64,000 nucleotides of DNA from Phycisphaerales bacterium (GTDB lineage: Bacteria; Planctomycetota; Phycisphaerae; Phycisphaerales; SM1A02), in assembly GCA_030749435.1 (NCBI GenBank), contig JASMKH010000006.1:1-64000 (forward strand). Direction: 5' to 3'. The notes beneath the pieces are model-generated. The model had not been told where the DNA came from. It did no database searches and was given only the letters and a program-made list of their open reading frames with translations. Both the position numbers and the translations under genes were made by a program. Each line of letters begins with the position of its first letter. Within the stretch, counting starts at the first letter, position 1. Shown here one piece after another: positions 44,853 to 54,093 of this stretch.

Positions 44853-44892
44853 GCCGGGTCAACTTCCTTTGGACGTCGTGCGTCCGCTGCGA

Positions 44893-45429
44893 TCACTCTT
44901 CGGAGGAACTCTTCTCTGCTTCGGGCTTCGCCTCGGCGGCAGGCTTTGCAGGTTTGCCGGCCGCTCGAGTCCACTTCTTCTTCTCCACGAGCGTCACGCT
45001 CCCGCCCGCGGCTTTGATCTTGGCCTCGGCCGACTTGGACAGCTTCGTGGCAGTCACGTCCAACTTCTTGGTGAGATCACCCTCGCCAAGCACCTTCACG
45101 GGCTTCTTCGTGTCTCGAATCAATCCCACCTTGGCGAGCGACTCGGCTGTCACGGAATCGCCTTCTGCGAAGCGATCCTCGAGTGACTTCAGGTTGACCA
45201 CGTGGTACTCGGTCCTGAACTGAGCATTCGTGAACCCACGCTTCGGCATCCGCCGAGCCCAGGTCATCTGGCCACCTTCGAAGTAGGCCCGCCGCTTGGC
45301 GCCCGAGCGTGAGCCCGCGCCCTTGTGGCCGCGACCTGAAGTCTTGCCGTGGCCGCTGCCGGGTCCGCGGCCGATTCGCCTGCGAGCCTTGTAGCGGCCA
45401 ACTTTCGACGTGATTTCATGAATCATCAT
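44893..45429 (-). CDS. rplO: 50S ribosomal protein uL15
   Basis: 178 residues. MIHEITSKVGRYKARRRIGRGPGSGHGKTSGRGHKGAGSRSG-type N-terminus, GFTNAQFRTEYHVVNL, and a final lysine/alanine/glutamate-rich tail (KPAKPAAEAKPEAEKSSSEE) not seen in most uL15. Start is one of two adjacent ATGs, with AGGAG about 10 nt upstream. Directly follows rpsE; rpmD (uL30) is not between them. Confidence 0.97.
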   Translation of the reverse strand: MMIHEITSKVGRYKARRRIGRGPGSGHGKTSGRGHKGAGSRSGAKRRAYFEGGQMTWARRMPKRGFTNAQFRTEYHVVNLKSLEDRFAEGDSVTAESLAKVGLIRDTKKPVKVLGEGDLTKKLDVTATKLSKSAEAKIKAAGGSVTLVEKKKWTRAAGKPAKPAAEAKPEAEKSSSEE

Positions 45430-45459
45430 TGGACTGACTCTCCTGGGGACGCCGACGCG

Positions 45460-46119
45460 TCACTCCGCGGTGGACTCCGTTTGCGATTCGGCACTCTTGG
45501 TGGCCGGTTCTTCGGTCGCCTCGGCAGAGGCACCATCCGAATCATCCCCCTCGGGCTCCTCCGCTTCGGCTTCGGCGTTGGCCGTTGTCACGAAAGTCGA
45601 GCCGCGGGCGATCATCTCCTCGACGTCGGTCACGCCCAGCTTGACGCCCCGCAACTGCTCGACATCCGACTTGCTCTGCAGCTTCGAGAGCCCGTCGATG
45701 ACGGCCTTGACGAGATTCTTGGGGTTGTTCGATCCGAACGACTTCGTCAGGCAGTCCTGCAGCCCGAACATCTCAAGCACGGCGCGAACCGAGGCTCCAG
45801 CGATAACGCCCGTACCGGGTGAGGCTGGCACCAGCCGCACACGGCAGGCACCGTATCGGCCCTCGACCTCATGAGGGATCGTCCGGCCCTGCATGGCATA
45901 GAGACGCATGTTTCGCTTGGCGATCTTCTGCGCCTTCTCGATGGCGGGAGGAACCTGATTCGCCTTGCCGTAACCAGCTCCTACGCGACCATTGCGGTCG
46001 CCGACCACGACGAGCGACGAGAAACTGAAGCGGCGACCACCCTTGACGGTCGCAGCCGTGCGAAATACGCCGACCGTGGTCGATTCGATGCCGCCTGATG
46101 CTTCGAGGAATTCAGCCAT
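45460..46119 (-). CDS. rpsE: 30S ribosomal protein uS5 with acidic C-terminal tail
   Basis: 219 residues; uS5 is usually ~160-170. Core: RTAATVKGGRRFSFSSLVVVGD, GYGKANQVPPAIEKA, then the S5 C-terminal domain VRLVPASPGTGVIAGASVRAVLEMFGLQDCLTKSFG. The last ~40 residues are Ala/Glu/Asp/Ser-rich and probably disordered. It binds near the mRNA entry channel. Confidence 0.97.
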   Translation of the reverse strand: MAEFLEASGGIESTTVGVFRTAATVKGGRRFSFSSLVVVGDRNGRVGAGYGKANQVPPAIEKAQKIAKRNMRLYAMQGRTIPHEVEGRYGACRVRLVPASPGTGVIAGASVRAVLEMFGLQDCLTKSFGSNNPKNLVKAVIDGLSKLQSKSDVEQLRGVKLGVTDVEEMIARGSTFVTTANAEAEAEEPEGDDSDGASAEATEEPATKSAESQTESTAE

Positions 46120-46152
46120 TGAAATACACCTGTCTTCTGCCGCGGATCCGGC

Positions 46153-46515
46153 TCAGAACTTCAGCCCGTTCTCACGGGCACCGTCGGCCAGGCCCTTGAC
46201 CCGACCGTGATACTTGAAACCATTTCTGTCGAACACGACGTTCGCCACACCCTGCGCGGTCGCCCGCTCGGCCAATCGCTTGCCGACTTCCGTCGCCGCA
46301 GCCGTGTTGCCGCCACTGGTGCCACTCGACGCCTTCTCGTTCGTCGAGGCCGAGGCGAGCGTCTTCCCGCTCAAGTCGTCGATGACCTGGGCGTAGATGT
46401 GCTTGGAACTCCTGAATACCGTCAGACGGGGACGATCGGGCATGCCGAAGATTCGGCGCCGAATGCCCCGCTTGCGTCTGGTTCGCCGTCCAATGCGTTG
46501 TTCGTTGCGCTTCAT
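46153..46515 (-). CDS. rplR: 50S ribosomal protein uL18
   Basis: 120 residues from ATG 46515. [15 protein letters not shown], then [32 protein letters not shown] and the end [28 protein letters not shown]. Binds 5S rRNA in the central protuberance. Between rplF and rpsE as usual. Confidence 0.97.
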   Translation of the reverse strand: MKRNEQRIGRRTRRKRGIRRRIFGMPDRPRLTVFRSSKHIYAQVIDDLSGKTLASASTNEKASSGTSGGNTAAATEVGKRLAERATAQGVANVVFDRNGFKYHGRVKGLADGARENGLKF

Positions 46516-46541
46516 GACGTATGACTCCCTTGATCCGACGA

Positions 46542-47102
46542 TCAAGCTCCGAACACCTTGCCCTGCTTGCGAATAATGATCTCGCCGGCGTAGAGGATGC
46601 CCTTGCCGTTGTACGGCTCGGGGCGACGCTGATCTCTGATGTTCGCGGCGAACTGCCCGACCGCATGCTTGTCTGCACCTGTGATCTTGATACGGGTTCC
46701 GTTCTCGACCTCGAACTCCACGCCCTCGGGCGCGGGAATGTCGACGGGATGGCAGTACCCGACATTCAACTGAATGTTCTTGCCCATAGGCTTGGCGTTC
46801 CAGCCCACCCCAACAATGTTGAGCACCTTGGTGTAACCCTGCGTGACGCCGGTCACCATGTTCTGGATCCGGCTGCGGGTCGTTCCCCACTGCGCCCGAG
46901 CGGTCCGCTCGCCGATCCTGCCCTCGTCGAGGGCACACCTGATCACCGACGAGGATTCGTCAAAGTCGACATCAACGACGGCATGCCACGTGTAGGTGAG
47001 GGATCCCTTGGGGCCACTCACACCGATGCTGCGGTCATTCGACTTGCAGTCGACCTTGACGCCCTTCGGCACTTCGATTGGTTTCTTTCCAATGCGCGAC
47101 AT
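46542..47102 (-). CDS. rplF: 50S ribosomal protein uL6
   Basis: 186 residues. [42 protein letters not shown] start; [40 protein letters not shown] in the second domain, and the end [28 protein letters not shown] (normally GEVVRRKAGK). Two uL6 repeats, normal length. Sits near the factor-binding site. Confidence 0.97.
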   Translation of the reverse strand: MSRIGKKPIEVPKGVKVDCKSNDRSIGVSGPKGSLTYTWHAVVDVDFDESSSVIRCALDEGRIGERTARAQWGTTRSRIQNMVTGVTQGYTKVLNIVGVGWNAKPMGKNIQLNVGYCHPVDIPAPEGVEFEVENGTRIKITGADKHAVGQFAANIRDQRRPEPYNGKGILYAGEIIIRKQGKVFGA

Positions 47103-47111
47103 GGTTCTACC

Positions 47112-47510
47112 TCAGTTCACAATCGCTACGACTTCGCCGCCAACACGCTCTGAGCGAGCTCGGCGGTCACTCATGACGCCCGAGCTCGTCGACACGATCG
47201 CGGTTCCGAGACCCTGCATGGGCCGCGGAATATCCGATACACCCGCATACACCCGGCAGCCGGGTTTGGACACGCGTCGCAACTCGCGAATGATGTCCTC
47301 ACCCCGAGGGCCGTACTTCAGCTTGACTCGCAGGTGCACCCGGGCGCCAACCTGCTCGGTATCCCAGCCATTGATGTAGCCCTCGTCCTGAAGGACCTGC
47401 ACGACACCGCGGTTGAGACGGTTGTCGAGGCAGATAACCTCCTCGGCGTGGTTGCGGACCGCATTGCGAATCCGGGTCAACATGTCGGCTGTCAGATCTT
47501 GCTGTGACAT
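47112..47510 (-). CDS. rpsH: 30S ribosomal protein uS8
   Basis: 132 residues from ATG 47510. TADMLTRIRNAVRNHAEEV then VLQDEGYINGW, and the C-terminal RVSKPGCRVYAG, IPRPMQGLGTAIVSTSSGVMSDRRAR, GGEVVAIVN. Primary binder of the central 16S domain. 9 nt from rplF. Confidence 0.97.
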   Translation of the reverse strand: MSQQDLTADMLTRIRNAVRNHAEEVICLDNRLNRGVVQVLQDEGYINGWDTEQVGARVHLRVKLKYGPRGEDIIRELRRVSKPGCRVYAGVSDIPRPMQGLGTAIVSTSSGVMSDRRARSERVGGEVVAIVN

Positions 47511-47546
47511 TGAATCACTCCACACGGGCACCATGGCCCAGGTTCC

Positions 47547-47732
47547 TCACCAACTGGCTTTCCGCATTCCGGGGATCTTGCCTTGAAGCGCCAACTGACG
47601 CAGCATGATGCGGCTGATCCCGAACTTCCTGTAGACACCTCGGCTGCGACCGGTGAGCATGCACCGGTTCCGCTTGCGCGTCGAGAACTTCGGTTCCTTC
47701 TGCATCTTGGCGAAAACTCGTTTGCTTGCCAT
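47547..47732 (-). CDS. rpsN: 30S ribosomal protein uS14, short form without zinc site
   Basis: 61 residues, the length of the zinc-type S14. It has the block [21 protein letters not shown], but of the four Cys (24, 27, 40, 43) only Cys24 is left; Thr27, Ser40 and Met43 replace the rest. Ends [12 protein letters not shown] normal place in the spc operon. Confidence 0.95.
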   Translation of the reverse strand: MASKRVFAKMQKEPKFSTRKRNRCMLTGRSRGVYRKFGISRIMLRQLALQGKIPGMRKASW

Positions 47733-47735
47733 GAC

Positions 47736-48317
47736 TCAGTCGTCCTTCCTTGCGAACGGCATGCCCAACTCTCGAAGAATGAAACGACTCATCTCCGGGT
47801 TGGACTGCTCGAAACAGATATTGACATTCATGCCGTGGGTGAAACTCACCCGCGCCATGTTGATCTCGGGCCACACCGCCTGCTCGGTCAGTCCCAGCGA
47901 ATAGTTGCCTGCCTGATCAAAGGCCGTTTCCTTCACGCCCCGAAAGTCCTTGATCCGGGGCATGGCAAGATTCATCAGCCGATCGACAAAGTGCCACATG
48001 CGGTCGCGGCGAAGCGTGACCACAAAGGCTGACGGTGCACCTTCGCGAACTTTGAAGTTCGCGACCGACCGCTTGGCCATCACCATGATGGGCTTCTGAC
48101 CGGTAATGGTCGTCAGCGTGTCGATGACAGTGTCTCGAATCTCCGGCTTGAGCTTCTGATTCTCCAGGAATCGGCCGATGCCCGAATTCACGAGCACCTT
48201 GCTCAAGCGGGGCAGTTGATTCACATTCGACAGCGAGAACTCCTCACGCAGTTTCGGAACGACCACGTCGTCGAATACCTGCTGGAGCCTCGGAGCTGCT
48301 TTCGTTTCGGCAACCAT
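47736..48317 (-). CDS. rplE: 50S ribosomal protein uL5
   Basis: 193 residues from ATG 48317. VPKLREEFSLSNVNQLPRLSKVLVNSGIG, ITGQKPIMVMAKRSVANFKVREG, LRRDRMWHFVDRLMNLAMPRIKDFRGV, FGLTEQ-type SLGLTEQAVWPEI. Binds 5S rRNA and P-site tRNA. Normal length; 3 nt before rpsN. Confidence 0.97.
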   Translation of the reverse strand: MVAETKAAPRLQQVFDDVVVPKLREEFSLSNVNQLPRLSKVLVNSGIGRFLENQKLKPEIRDTVIDTLTTITGQKPIMVMAKRSVANFKVREGAPSAFVVTLRRDRMWHFVDRLMNLAMPRIKDFRGVKETAFDQAGNYSLGLTEQAVWPEINMARVSFTHGMNVNICFEQSNPEMSRFILRELGMPFARKDD

Positions 48318-48342
48318 GACGTTCACTCTCCCTGCAGGGGCA

Positions 48343-48678
48343 TCAGCCCTGCTTCGGCCCCCGTAGCACGGACAATTCCTTGTCGCCACGGACGGCGACG
48401 CGGACCTTGCTTCCATCGTCCCTGGTCTCAAATCGGACACGGCTGGCGCGTCCGTCGACGACAGGACTGACATTGCTGATGTGGATCGGCATCTCCTTGC
48501 GGAGGAGGCCGCCCTTCGGATTCTGCTGGGTCGGCTTGAGGTGTCGAACACGGATGTTGACGCCCTGAACGACGACGCGATCCTTCTCGGGAATCACGCG
48601 AAGAACCTCGCCGACCATTCCCCGATCGTTGCCCGCGGTCACCACGACCGAATCACCTTTTCGTACGTGCTTGGCCAT
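48343..48678 (-). CDS. rplX: 50S ribosomal protein uL24
   Basis: 111 residues. MAKHVRKGDSVVVTAGNDRGMVGEVLRVIPEKDRVVVQGVN (KOW motif) and RHLKPTQQNPKGGLLRKEMPIHISNVSPV. Initiator of 50S assembly. Normal. Confidence 0.97.
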   Translation of the reverse strand: MAKHVRKGDSVVVTAGNDRGMVGEVLRVIPEKDRVVVQGVNIRVRHLKPTQQNPKGGLLRKEMPIHISNVSPVVDGRASRVRFETRDDGSKVRVAVRGDKELSVLRGPKQG

Positions 48679-48681
48679 TGC

Positions 48682-49065
48682 TCAAATCACCTCCGAGGCA
48701 AGCGAGACGATCTTCATGTAGTTCTTCTCGCGAAGTTCTCGTGCAACCGCGCCGAAAATCCGGGTTCCGGCCGGGTTTCCTTCCTTGATCAGCACGCAGG
48801 CGTTCGAATCGAATCGAACATACGAACCGTCGTTTCGGCGCGTCGGGTACTTCGTTCGCACGATGACTGCCCGAACGATGTCGCCCTGCTTGACGGCGGC
48901 GTTCGGCAAGGACTTCTTCACCGAACACACCACCTGATCACCGACACCGGCTGTTCGCCTCGAGTGTCGACCACGCGCAGTCGTGCCACCGAGCACGCCG
49001 ATCACGCTGACGACTTTGGCGCCGCTGTTGTCCGCAACCTCGATCCTGGATTCTTTCTGAATCAT
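48682..49065 (-). CDS. rplN: 50S ribosomal protein uL14
   Basis: 127 residues from ATG 49065. [55 protein letters not shown] and [28 protein letters not shown] at the end. Slightly longer than the usual 122 residues, otherwise normal. Confidence 0.97.
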   Translation of the reverse strand: MIQKESRIEVADNSGAKVVSVIGVLGGTTARGRHSRRTAGVGDQVVCSVKKSLPNAAVKQGDIVRAVIVRTKYPTRRNDGSYVRFDSNACVLIKEGNPAGTRIFGAVARELREKNYMKIVSLASEVI

Positions 49066-49090
49066 TGTTCTGAACCTCGATTCCGGAGCT

Positions 49091-49375
49091 TCACTCTGCC
49101 ACCGCAGCCGGCTCCAACACTCGGAGCAGGACCCACGACTTGGTCTTCGAGATCGGTCGACATTCGGCGATCTCCACCCGATCGCCAACCTTGGCGGCGT
49201 TCTCTTCGTCATGCACGTGCAGCACTGTCCGTTGTCGGATGTACTTGCCGTACTTCGCGTGCCGCGAGAGGTAGTCGATCGAGACCCGGCAGGACTTGTC
49301 CCGCTTGGCCGACGACACGACTCCCGTGCGACGAGGGGCTGTTTCGGAGACCTTGACTTCCTTGAGATGGCTCAC
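49091..49375 (-). CDS. rpsQ: 30S ribosomal protein uS17
   Basis: About 94 residues. [42 protein letters not shown], then [21 protein letters not shown]: the S17 OB fold. Two GTG starts: 49384 overlaps the rpmC end, while 49375 follows the rpmC stop by 1 nt with GGAGG 8 nt upstream, which decides for 49375. Confidence 0.96.
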   Translation of the reverse strand: MSHLKEVKVSETAPRRTGVVSSAKRDKSCRVSIDYLSRHAKYGKYIRQRTVLHVHDEENAAKVGDRVEIAECRPISKTKSWVLLRVLEPAAVAE

Positions 49376-49376
49376 G

Positions 49377-49583
49377 TCACTCACCTCCAGCCGCGGCGAT
49401 CTGCCGGGCTCTCTTTTCGGTCAGCAGCCGGGCAATGTCACGCTTGACGTTGCCGAACTGCGCAGTGTTCTGAATCTTCTCCGTCACGGTCTGGCAACGA
49501 AGATCGAAGAGGCGACGACGAAGACTCGCGACTTCGATGTCGATTTCGTCGTCCCCAAGTTTTCTGGCTTCATGTGGTGTCAT
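49377..49583 (-). CDS. rpmC: 50S ribosomal protein uL29
   Basis: 68 residues. [60 protein letters not shown]: two long helices of uL29, at the exit tunnel. Normal length and place. Confidence 0.96.
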   Translation of the reverse strand: MTPHEARKLGDDEIDIEVASLRRRLFDLRCQTVTEKIQNTAQFGNVKRDIARLLTEKRARQIAAAGGE

Positions 49584-49604
49584 TTGCTCATTGCCTCCAG
49601 CAGG

Positions 49605-50024
49605 TCAGACCGACAGCCTCTTGCCGACGAAGCGGCAGCGAATCGGCATCTTGCGAGCGACTCGGGCCATCGCCTGGCGGGCCATGTCCTCGGGCACACC
49701 CGAAATCTCGAACAGAATGGTGCCGGCACGCACGCGTGCCGCCCAGTAATCCACATCGGCCTTGCCCTTGCCCATCCGAGTTTCAAGTGGCTTCTTGGAA
49801 ATGGGCTTGTCGGGAAAGATGCGAATGGTCACCTTGCCCTCGCGGCGAAGAAAGTGCTGCGCGGCAATACGGCCGGCCTCGATCTGCCTGGCGCTGACCC
49901 AGTGCGGCTCCAGTGCCTGCAGTCCATAGTCACCAAATGCGACGTAGTTGCCGCGATTGGCCTTGGTCTGCAACTTGCCTCGCATCTGCTTGCGGAACTT
50001 GACTCGTTTTGGCATCCGTGGCAT
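49605..50024 (-). CDS. rplP: 50S ribosomal protein uL16
   Basis: 139 residues. [79 protein letters not shown]: the start uses K-F rather than the common [16 protein letters not shown] is intact, so the loop reaching the peptidyl-transferase region is kept. Confidence 0.97.
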   Translation of the reverse strand: MPRMPKRVKFRKQMRGKLQTKANRGNYVAFGDYGLQALEPHWVSARQIEAGRIAAQHFLRREGKVTIRIFPDKPISKKPLETRMGKGKADVDYWAARVRAGTILFEISGVPEDMARQAMARVARKMPIRCRFVGKRLSV

Positions 50025-50053
50025 CGGACGTTCTCCTCACTGCCGAGCAGGGC

Positions 50054-50758
50054 TCAGCGGCGACCTCTCGCACGAGCACGGGCACCGGCGGCCTTGGACT
50101 GCGTCTGGTCCTCTTCGGCGTCGGTGAACATGCCCTTGTAGATCCACACCTTCACGCCGATGGCGCCGTAGGTCGTGAAGCTCGTGACGCTCGCGTAATC
50201 CACATTGGCCTGCAGCGTCGAGAGCGGAATCGAACCCTCGCGGGTGACAAATTTCCGTGACATTTCCGCACCGCCCAGACGGCCGGAAACCTGAATGCGA
50301 ACCCCCTTGGCGCCAGCCTGCATGGCCGACTCACATCGCTGTTTGAGCAGACGACGAAAGTTAGATCGCTTCTTCATCTGCTCGGCGATGGCCTCGGCCA
50401 CAAGGGTCGCGTCGGTATCGGGGCTGCGAATCTCGACGGTCTTGACCGAGACCTTGCGGCCAGTCATGAGTTGAAGATCGCTCGTCAGTTTGTCGATCTC
50501 AGCACCCTTCGGGCCAATGACCAGACCGGGCCGCGCCGTCTTGACGATGACGGTCAGCTCCTCACGCGTACGCTCCAGATAGATGTCGGAGACAGCTGCG
50601 AAGGGAGGCGTCCGATTGAGACGCTTGTCCACGAACTCACGGATCTTGTGGTCTTCGACCAGAAGCTCCGCAAAGAGTGCCTTCGGAGCGTACCAGCGGG
50701 ACTTGTGCGCCTCGGTGATTCCGACTCTGAATCCGAATGGATGAACCTTCTGTCCCAT
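50054..50758 (-). CDS. rpsC: 30S ribosomal protein uS3
   Basis: 234 residues. MGQKVHPFGFRVGITEAHKSRWYAPKALF, the KH domain (VIVKTARPGLVIGPKGAEIDKL), and the C-terminal domain GVRIQVSGRLGGAEMSRKFV. The tail is basic and Arg/Ala-rich. Helps form the mRNA entry helicase site. Confidence 0.97.
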   Translation of the reverse strand: MGQKVHPFGFRVGITEAHKSRWYAPKALFAELLVEDHKIREFVDKRLNRTPPFAAVSDIYLERTREELTVIVKTARPGLVIGPKGAEIDKLTSDLQLMTGRKVSVKTVEIRSPDTDATLVAEAIAEQMKKRSNFRRLLKQRCESAMQAGAKGVRIQVSGRLGGAEMSRKFVTREGSIPLSTLQANVDYASVTSFTTYGAIGVKVWIYKGMFTDAEEDQTQSKAAGARARARGRR

Positions 50759-50761
50759 CGA

Positions 50762-51094
50762 TCAGTTCCTCTCGTCCAGCACGATGTGCAGGTGGCTCGT
50801 TCGTTTGTGAATCGGATGCGCCCGGCCCCGGTCCTTCGGCTGGAATCGCTTGATGGTCGGCCCCTCATCGACCCGGGACTCGGCAACGACGAGGGACGTC
50901 ACGTCCACATCCCGCTCCTCGGCGTTGGCGATGGCGCTCTTGAGTACGGCCTTGAGATACCACGCCGCACGCTTCTTCGAGAACTCGAGCTCGTTCATGG
51001 CGTCATCGACGCGGAGCCCGCGAATCAAGTCCGCCACAAGCCGCGCCTTACGGGGCGCGATTCGGGCGAAACGATGACTTGCTTGATGCTTCAT
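50762..51094 (-). CDS. rplV: 50S ribosomal protein uL22
   Basis: 110 residues. HRFARIAPRKARLVADLIRGLRVDDAMNELEFSKKRAAWYLKAVLKSAIANAEE and the tunnel loop with RFQPKDRGRAHPIHKRTSHLHIVLDER. Normal; the beta-hairpin tip reaches the exit tunnel. 3 nt before rpsC. Confidence 0.97.
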   Translation of the reverse strand: MKHQASHRFARIAPRKARLVADLIRGLRVDDAMNELEFSKKRAAWYLKAVLKSAIANAEERDVDVTSLVVAESRVDEGPTIKRFQPKDRGRAHPIHKRTSHLHIVLDERN

Positions 51095-51113
51095 GGTGGA
51101 ATGCCCTCACCGG

Positions 51114-51398
51114 TCAACGACCGGACTTGAGGCCCTCCTTCTTGTTCGTGTGGCCGCGGAACATCCGAGTGATCGAGAACTCCCCGAGCTTGTGCCCGAC
51201 CATGTCCTCGGTCACAAAGACATCGGTGAACTGCCGACCGTTGTGCACCTGAAAGGTGTGGCCGACGAACTCGGGCACAATGGTGCAGGCACGGGCCCAT
51301 GTCCTGATTGGCCGCTTGGTGCCGGCCTCGGTCTGAGCCATGACCTTGACGAAGAGTTTCTCGTCGACGTACGGGCCCTTCTTTGTTGAGCGTCCCAT
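51114..51398 (-). CDS. rpsS: 30S ribosomal protein uS19
   Basis: 94 residues. [71 protein letters not shown]. Head protein that contacts uS13. Normal length. Confidence 0.97.
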   Translation of the reverse strand: MGRSTKKGPYVDEKLFVKVMAQTEAGTKRPIRTWARACTIVPEFVGHTFQVHNGRQFTDVFVTEDMVGHKLGEFSITRMFRGHTNKKEGLKSGR

Positions 51399-51411
51399 CT
51401 CGATATCTCCG

Positions 51412-52266
51412 TCAGAGCTTCAACTGGCCGTAACGACGGCTCTTGCGGCGACGCAGGATGCGTGCATTCGACGCCTTGCGTCGTTGCCGCGTGCGACCGC
51501 CCTTGGACTTGGTACCTGACGCGCTGGCCGGCTCTCGGCCGCCCTTGCTGCGTCCCTCACCACCTCCGAGCGGATGCTCGTGGTGACTCATTGCCATGCC
51601 GCGGACCTTCGGCCGACGACCCAACCATCTGTTCCGGCCGGCCTTGCCGAGTTTGACGAGCTGATGATCGGTGTTCCCGACCTGCCCGATCGTGGCGCGG
51701 CAGTGGATCGACACCTGACGCAACTCGCCCGAAGGCAGCACCAGGGTGGCCCACTGGCCTTCCTTGTTCGTGAGTCTCGCCCCGACACCGGCAGAGCGGC
51801 AGATCCGGGCCCCCTTGCCCGGCTCGAACTCCACCGCGTGCAGGGTCAGACCGGTGGGAATGAACTCGATCGGCATGCAGCACCCGGGATTGGGCTCAAT
51901 GGCTTTCTCGCTGCTCAGCACCGCATCTCCGTCGGTCAGACCGACCGGGGCCAGGATGTAGCGACGATCTCCGTCTTCGTATTCCACCAACGCGATGTGG
52001 CAGGAACGGTTCGGGTCGTACTCGATCCCGACGACCTTGGCGACCATGTCGTCCTTGGTCCGCTTGAAGTCGATGACGCGGTAACGACGCTTGTGGCCGC
52101 CACCTCGCCCCTGAACCGTGATCTTGCCCTGATTGTTGCGGCCGCCCTTCTTGGTCAAAGGACGAAGCAACGACTTCTCGGGTGTCCGCTTGGTCACCTC
52201 GGCGTGCATGTTCACCGAGGCGTTTCGTCGCCCTGGTGTCGTCGGCTTGTACTTGCGAATCGGCAT
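51412..52266 (-). CDS. rplB: 50S ribosomal protein uL2
   Basis: 284 residues. [69 protein letters not shown] and the catalytic-centre loop [26 protein letters not shown], with the conserved His. Slightly longer than the usual 275. Confidence 0.98.
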   Translation of the reverse strand: MPIRKYKPTTPGRRNASVNMHAEVTKRTPEKSLLRPLTKKGGRNNQGKITVQGRGGGHKRRYRVIDFKRTKDDMVAKVVGIEYDPNRSCHIALVEYEDGDRRYILAPVGLTDGDAVLSSEKAIEPNPGCCMPIEFIPTGLTLHAVEFEPGKGARICRSAGVGARLTNKEGQWATLVLPSGELRQVSIHCRATIGQVGNTDHQLVKLGKAGRNRWLGRRPKVRGMAMSHHEHPLGGGEGRSKGGREPASASGTKSKGGRTRQRRKASNARILRRRKSRRYGQLKL

Positions 52267-52285
52267 GGTTCGTATCCCAACGGGC

Positions 52286-52564
52286 TCAGATGAGCTCGAT
52301 TCTGTCCTCTGGATGGATCTTCACGATGGCCCGCTTGACGTCGCTGGTCTTCCAGTACCCGAACTTGTTGCGACGCATCTGACCCTTGCGGTTCTGAATC
52401 GCCACTTCAAGGACCCGGACGTCGTAGAGGTCCTGCACCGCGGCCCGGACATCGGGCTTCGCAGCAGCGCGATCAACTTCGAAGGCATACCGATTGTGCT
52501 CGGATGCTTCCCAGGTCGACTTCTCAGTCACGATTGGCCGGCGGATGATATCTGTACTCCGCAT
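52286..52564 (-). CDS. rplW: 50S ribosomal protein uL23
   Basis: 92 residues from ATG 52564, which overlaps the rplD stop as TGATG; a GTG 3 nt upstream is an alternative. RRPIVTEKSTWEASEHNRYAFEVDRAAAKPDVRAAVQDLYDVRVLEV, KFGYWKTSDVKRAIVKI. Exit-tunnel protein and docking site for trigger factor and SRP. Confidence 0.96.
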   Translation of the reverse strand: MRSTDIIRRPIVTEKSTWEASEHNRYAFEVDRAAAKPDVRAAVQDLYDVRVLEVAIQNRKGQMRRNKFGYWKTSDVKRAIVKIHPEDRIELI

Positions 52565-53211
52565 CACGCTGCCTCCTTCTCACCGGCGAGGTCCGCCAGC
52601 CATGCCTCAAGCGAGGGCCGATCAACGAGCAGGAATCGGTGGTTCAGCAACTCGAAGACGTTCAACTGATCGATGCGGATGATGTCGACGTCCGCGAGAT
52701 TGCGAGCGGACAACGCCGCGTTGCGACCCGACTCACCCAGCGCGACGAGGCACGTGCGATTCACACCACAGGAGTCGAGGACCTTCTTCATGTCGCTCGT
52801 CTTGGGAGCGCCGAAGTCGAGTGCGTCGATGCACTTCACTTCGCCGTCCACCAGTTTGGCAAGCAGTGCGTTGCGGTTGGCCAGCTTCCGCATGGACCTG
52901 GGCATCCGCTTGCGGAACGTCTCGGTCTTCTTTGTCTTGGCGAAGGCGACACCGCCGCCCTTCCGGATGACCGTCCGGGCGTTGCCGACCCGGGCATTCC
53001 CGGTGCCCTTCTGCCGATACAGCTTGCGTGTGGAACCCTCGACCATGCCCCGACTCTTGGTTCGAGCCGAGCCCTGACGGCGGTTCGCGTGATACATGAC
53101 GTAGGCCTGCTTCAGCAGGTCTGGTCGCACCTCATTGCCGAGGGCGGCTTCGTCAATGGCAAGGGTGTCAACCTGCTTGCCCGATTTGTCCAGTACGGGA
53201 AGATCTATCAT
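52564..53211 (-). CDS. rplD: 50S ribosomal protein uL4
   Basis: 215 residues. LPVLDKSGKQVDTLAIDEA, HANRRQGSARTKSRGMVEGSTRKLYRQKGTGNARVGNARTVIRKGGGVAFAKTKK (tunnel loop) and NVFELLNHRFLLVDRPSLE at the C-terminus. In proteobacteria uL4 represses its own operon. It is preceded by an unusually long 191-nt gap. Confidence 0.97.
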   Translation of the reverse strand: MIDLPVLDKSGKQVDTLAIDEAALGNEVRPDLLKQAYVMYHANRRQGSARTKSRGMVEGSTRKLYRQKGTGNARVGNARTVIRKGGGVAFAKTKKTETFRKRMPRSMRKLANRNALLAKLVDGEVKCIDALDFGAPKTSDMKKVLDSCGVNRTCLVALGESGRNAALSARNLADVDIIRIDQLNVFELLNHRFLLVDRPSLEAWLADLAGEKEAA

Positions 53212-53402
53212 CGTCTTTACACCTGTGGCCCCTCAGGGCTCTATGCGCCTGACTCTCCTCGCCATGCTTCGGACCACCCTTTCAAGCGGTCCCACCCGTG
53301 GTTCCCTGACTCAGGGCCTTCGGGGGTGGGAGGAAGAACTGCGACTCGGCGTTCTCTTGTTTCGGGGTGTCCGGGCACGCAATGGTCCGGACTCGGTGGG
53401 CA
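53212..53402 (-). other. 191-nt untranslated gap inside the ribosomal operon (rplC-rplD)
   Basis: Most gaps in this operon are under 50 nt. This one has hairpin-forming parts on the minus strand: CCCTGA-G-TCAGGG and a TCCGG...CCGGA pair. No coding sequence and no U-run. A possible structured leader in front of rplD; see findings. Confidence 0.5.
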
Positions 53403-54074
53403 TCAGCCCGCCTTGGCCACCCTCGCTTTCTGTTTGTTCAGGCGAACGGCCTGCCGCACCAGCACCTGTGCTCCCACAGGACCGGGCACGGTGCCCTTCA
53501 CCACGATGAGATTACGATCCACGTCGAGCGAGATCACACGAAGCGAGCGGTTCGTGACCTGCTCGTGCCCCATGTGGCCCGCCATTCTCTTGCCCTTCTT
53601 GAGCTTCGGGCCCGTTCCGAGATTGGTCGCGTGACCATTGATGGAACCGGGTGAACGATGACGGCGCTTCACACCGTGCGATGCTTCAAGCCCGCGGAAG
53701 TTGTGCCGCTTCATCCCACCCTGGAAGCCCTTGCCCTTGCTCACGCCCTGCACGTCAACGAACATCACATCTTCAAAGACGGACACGTCGAGCGTGTCGC
53801 CCAATTCCGCATCGGCCTGCCCACGGACTTCGCGGTGATGGCGAAGCGGACCGCTCCCCGCCTTGTGGTCGTGACCGATCATCGGCATGGTGCTGCGGCG
53901 GGGCTTGACACTCCCGTGACCAAGTTGAACCGCGTCATAGCCATCGGTTTCGACGGACTTGAGTTGAGTCACAACGCAGGGACCGGCTTCAATCACGGTG
54001 ACCGGCACGTTCGTACCGTCTTCCATGAACCAGCGGGTCATGCCAATCTTCGTTCCAAGCAGTGCAGGGGTCAT
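53403..54074 (-). CDS. rplC: 50S ribosomal protein uL3
   Basis: 223 residues from ATG 54074. LLGTKIGMTRWFMEDGTNVPVTVIEAGPCVVTQLKSVETDGYDAVQLG, then VQGVSKGKGFQGGMKRHNFRGLEASHGVKRRHRSPGSI and RMAGHMGHEQVTNRSLRVISLDVDRNLIVVKGTVPGPVGAQVLVR. Normal. Its central extension reaches the catalytic centre. Confidence 0.98.
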   Translation of the reverse strand: MTPALLGTKIGMTRWFMEDGTNVPVTVIEAGPCVVTQLKSVETDGYDAVQLGHGSVKPRRSTMPMIGHDHKAGSGPLRHHREVRGQADAELGDTLDVSVFEDVMFVDVQGVSKGKGFQGGMKRHNFRGLEASHGVKRRHRSPGSINGHATNLGTGPKLKKGKRMAGHMGHEQVTNRSLRVISLDVDRNLIVVKGTVPGPVGAQVLVRQAVRLNKQKARVAKAG

Positions 54075-54093
54075 CTCGGTGCTTCCGTCCAAC

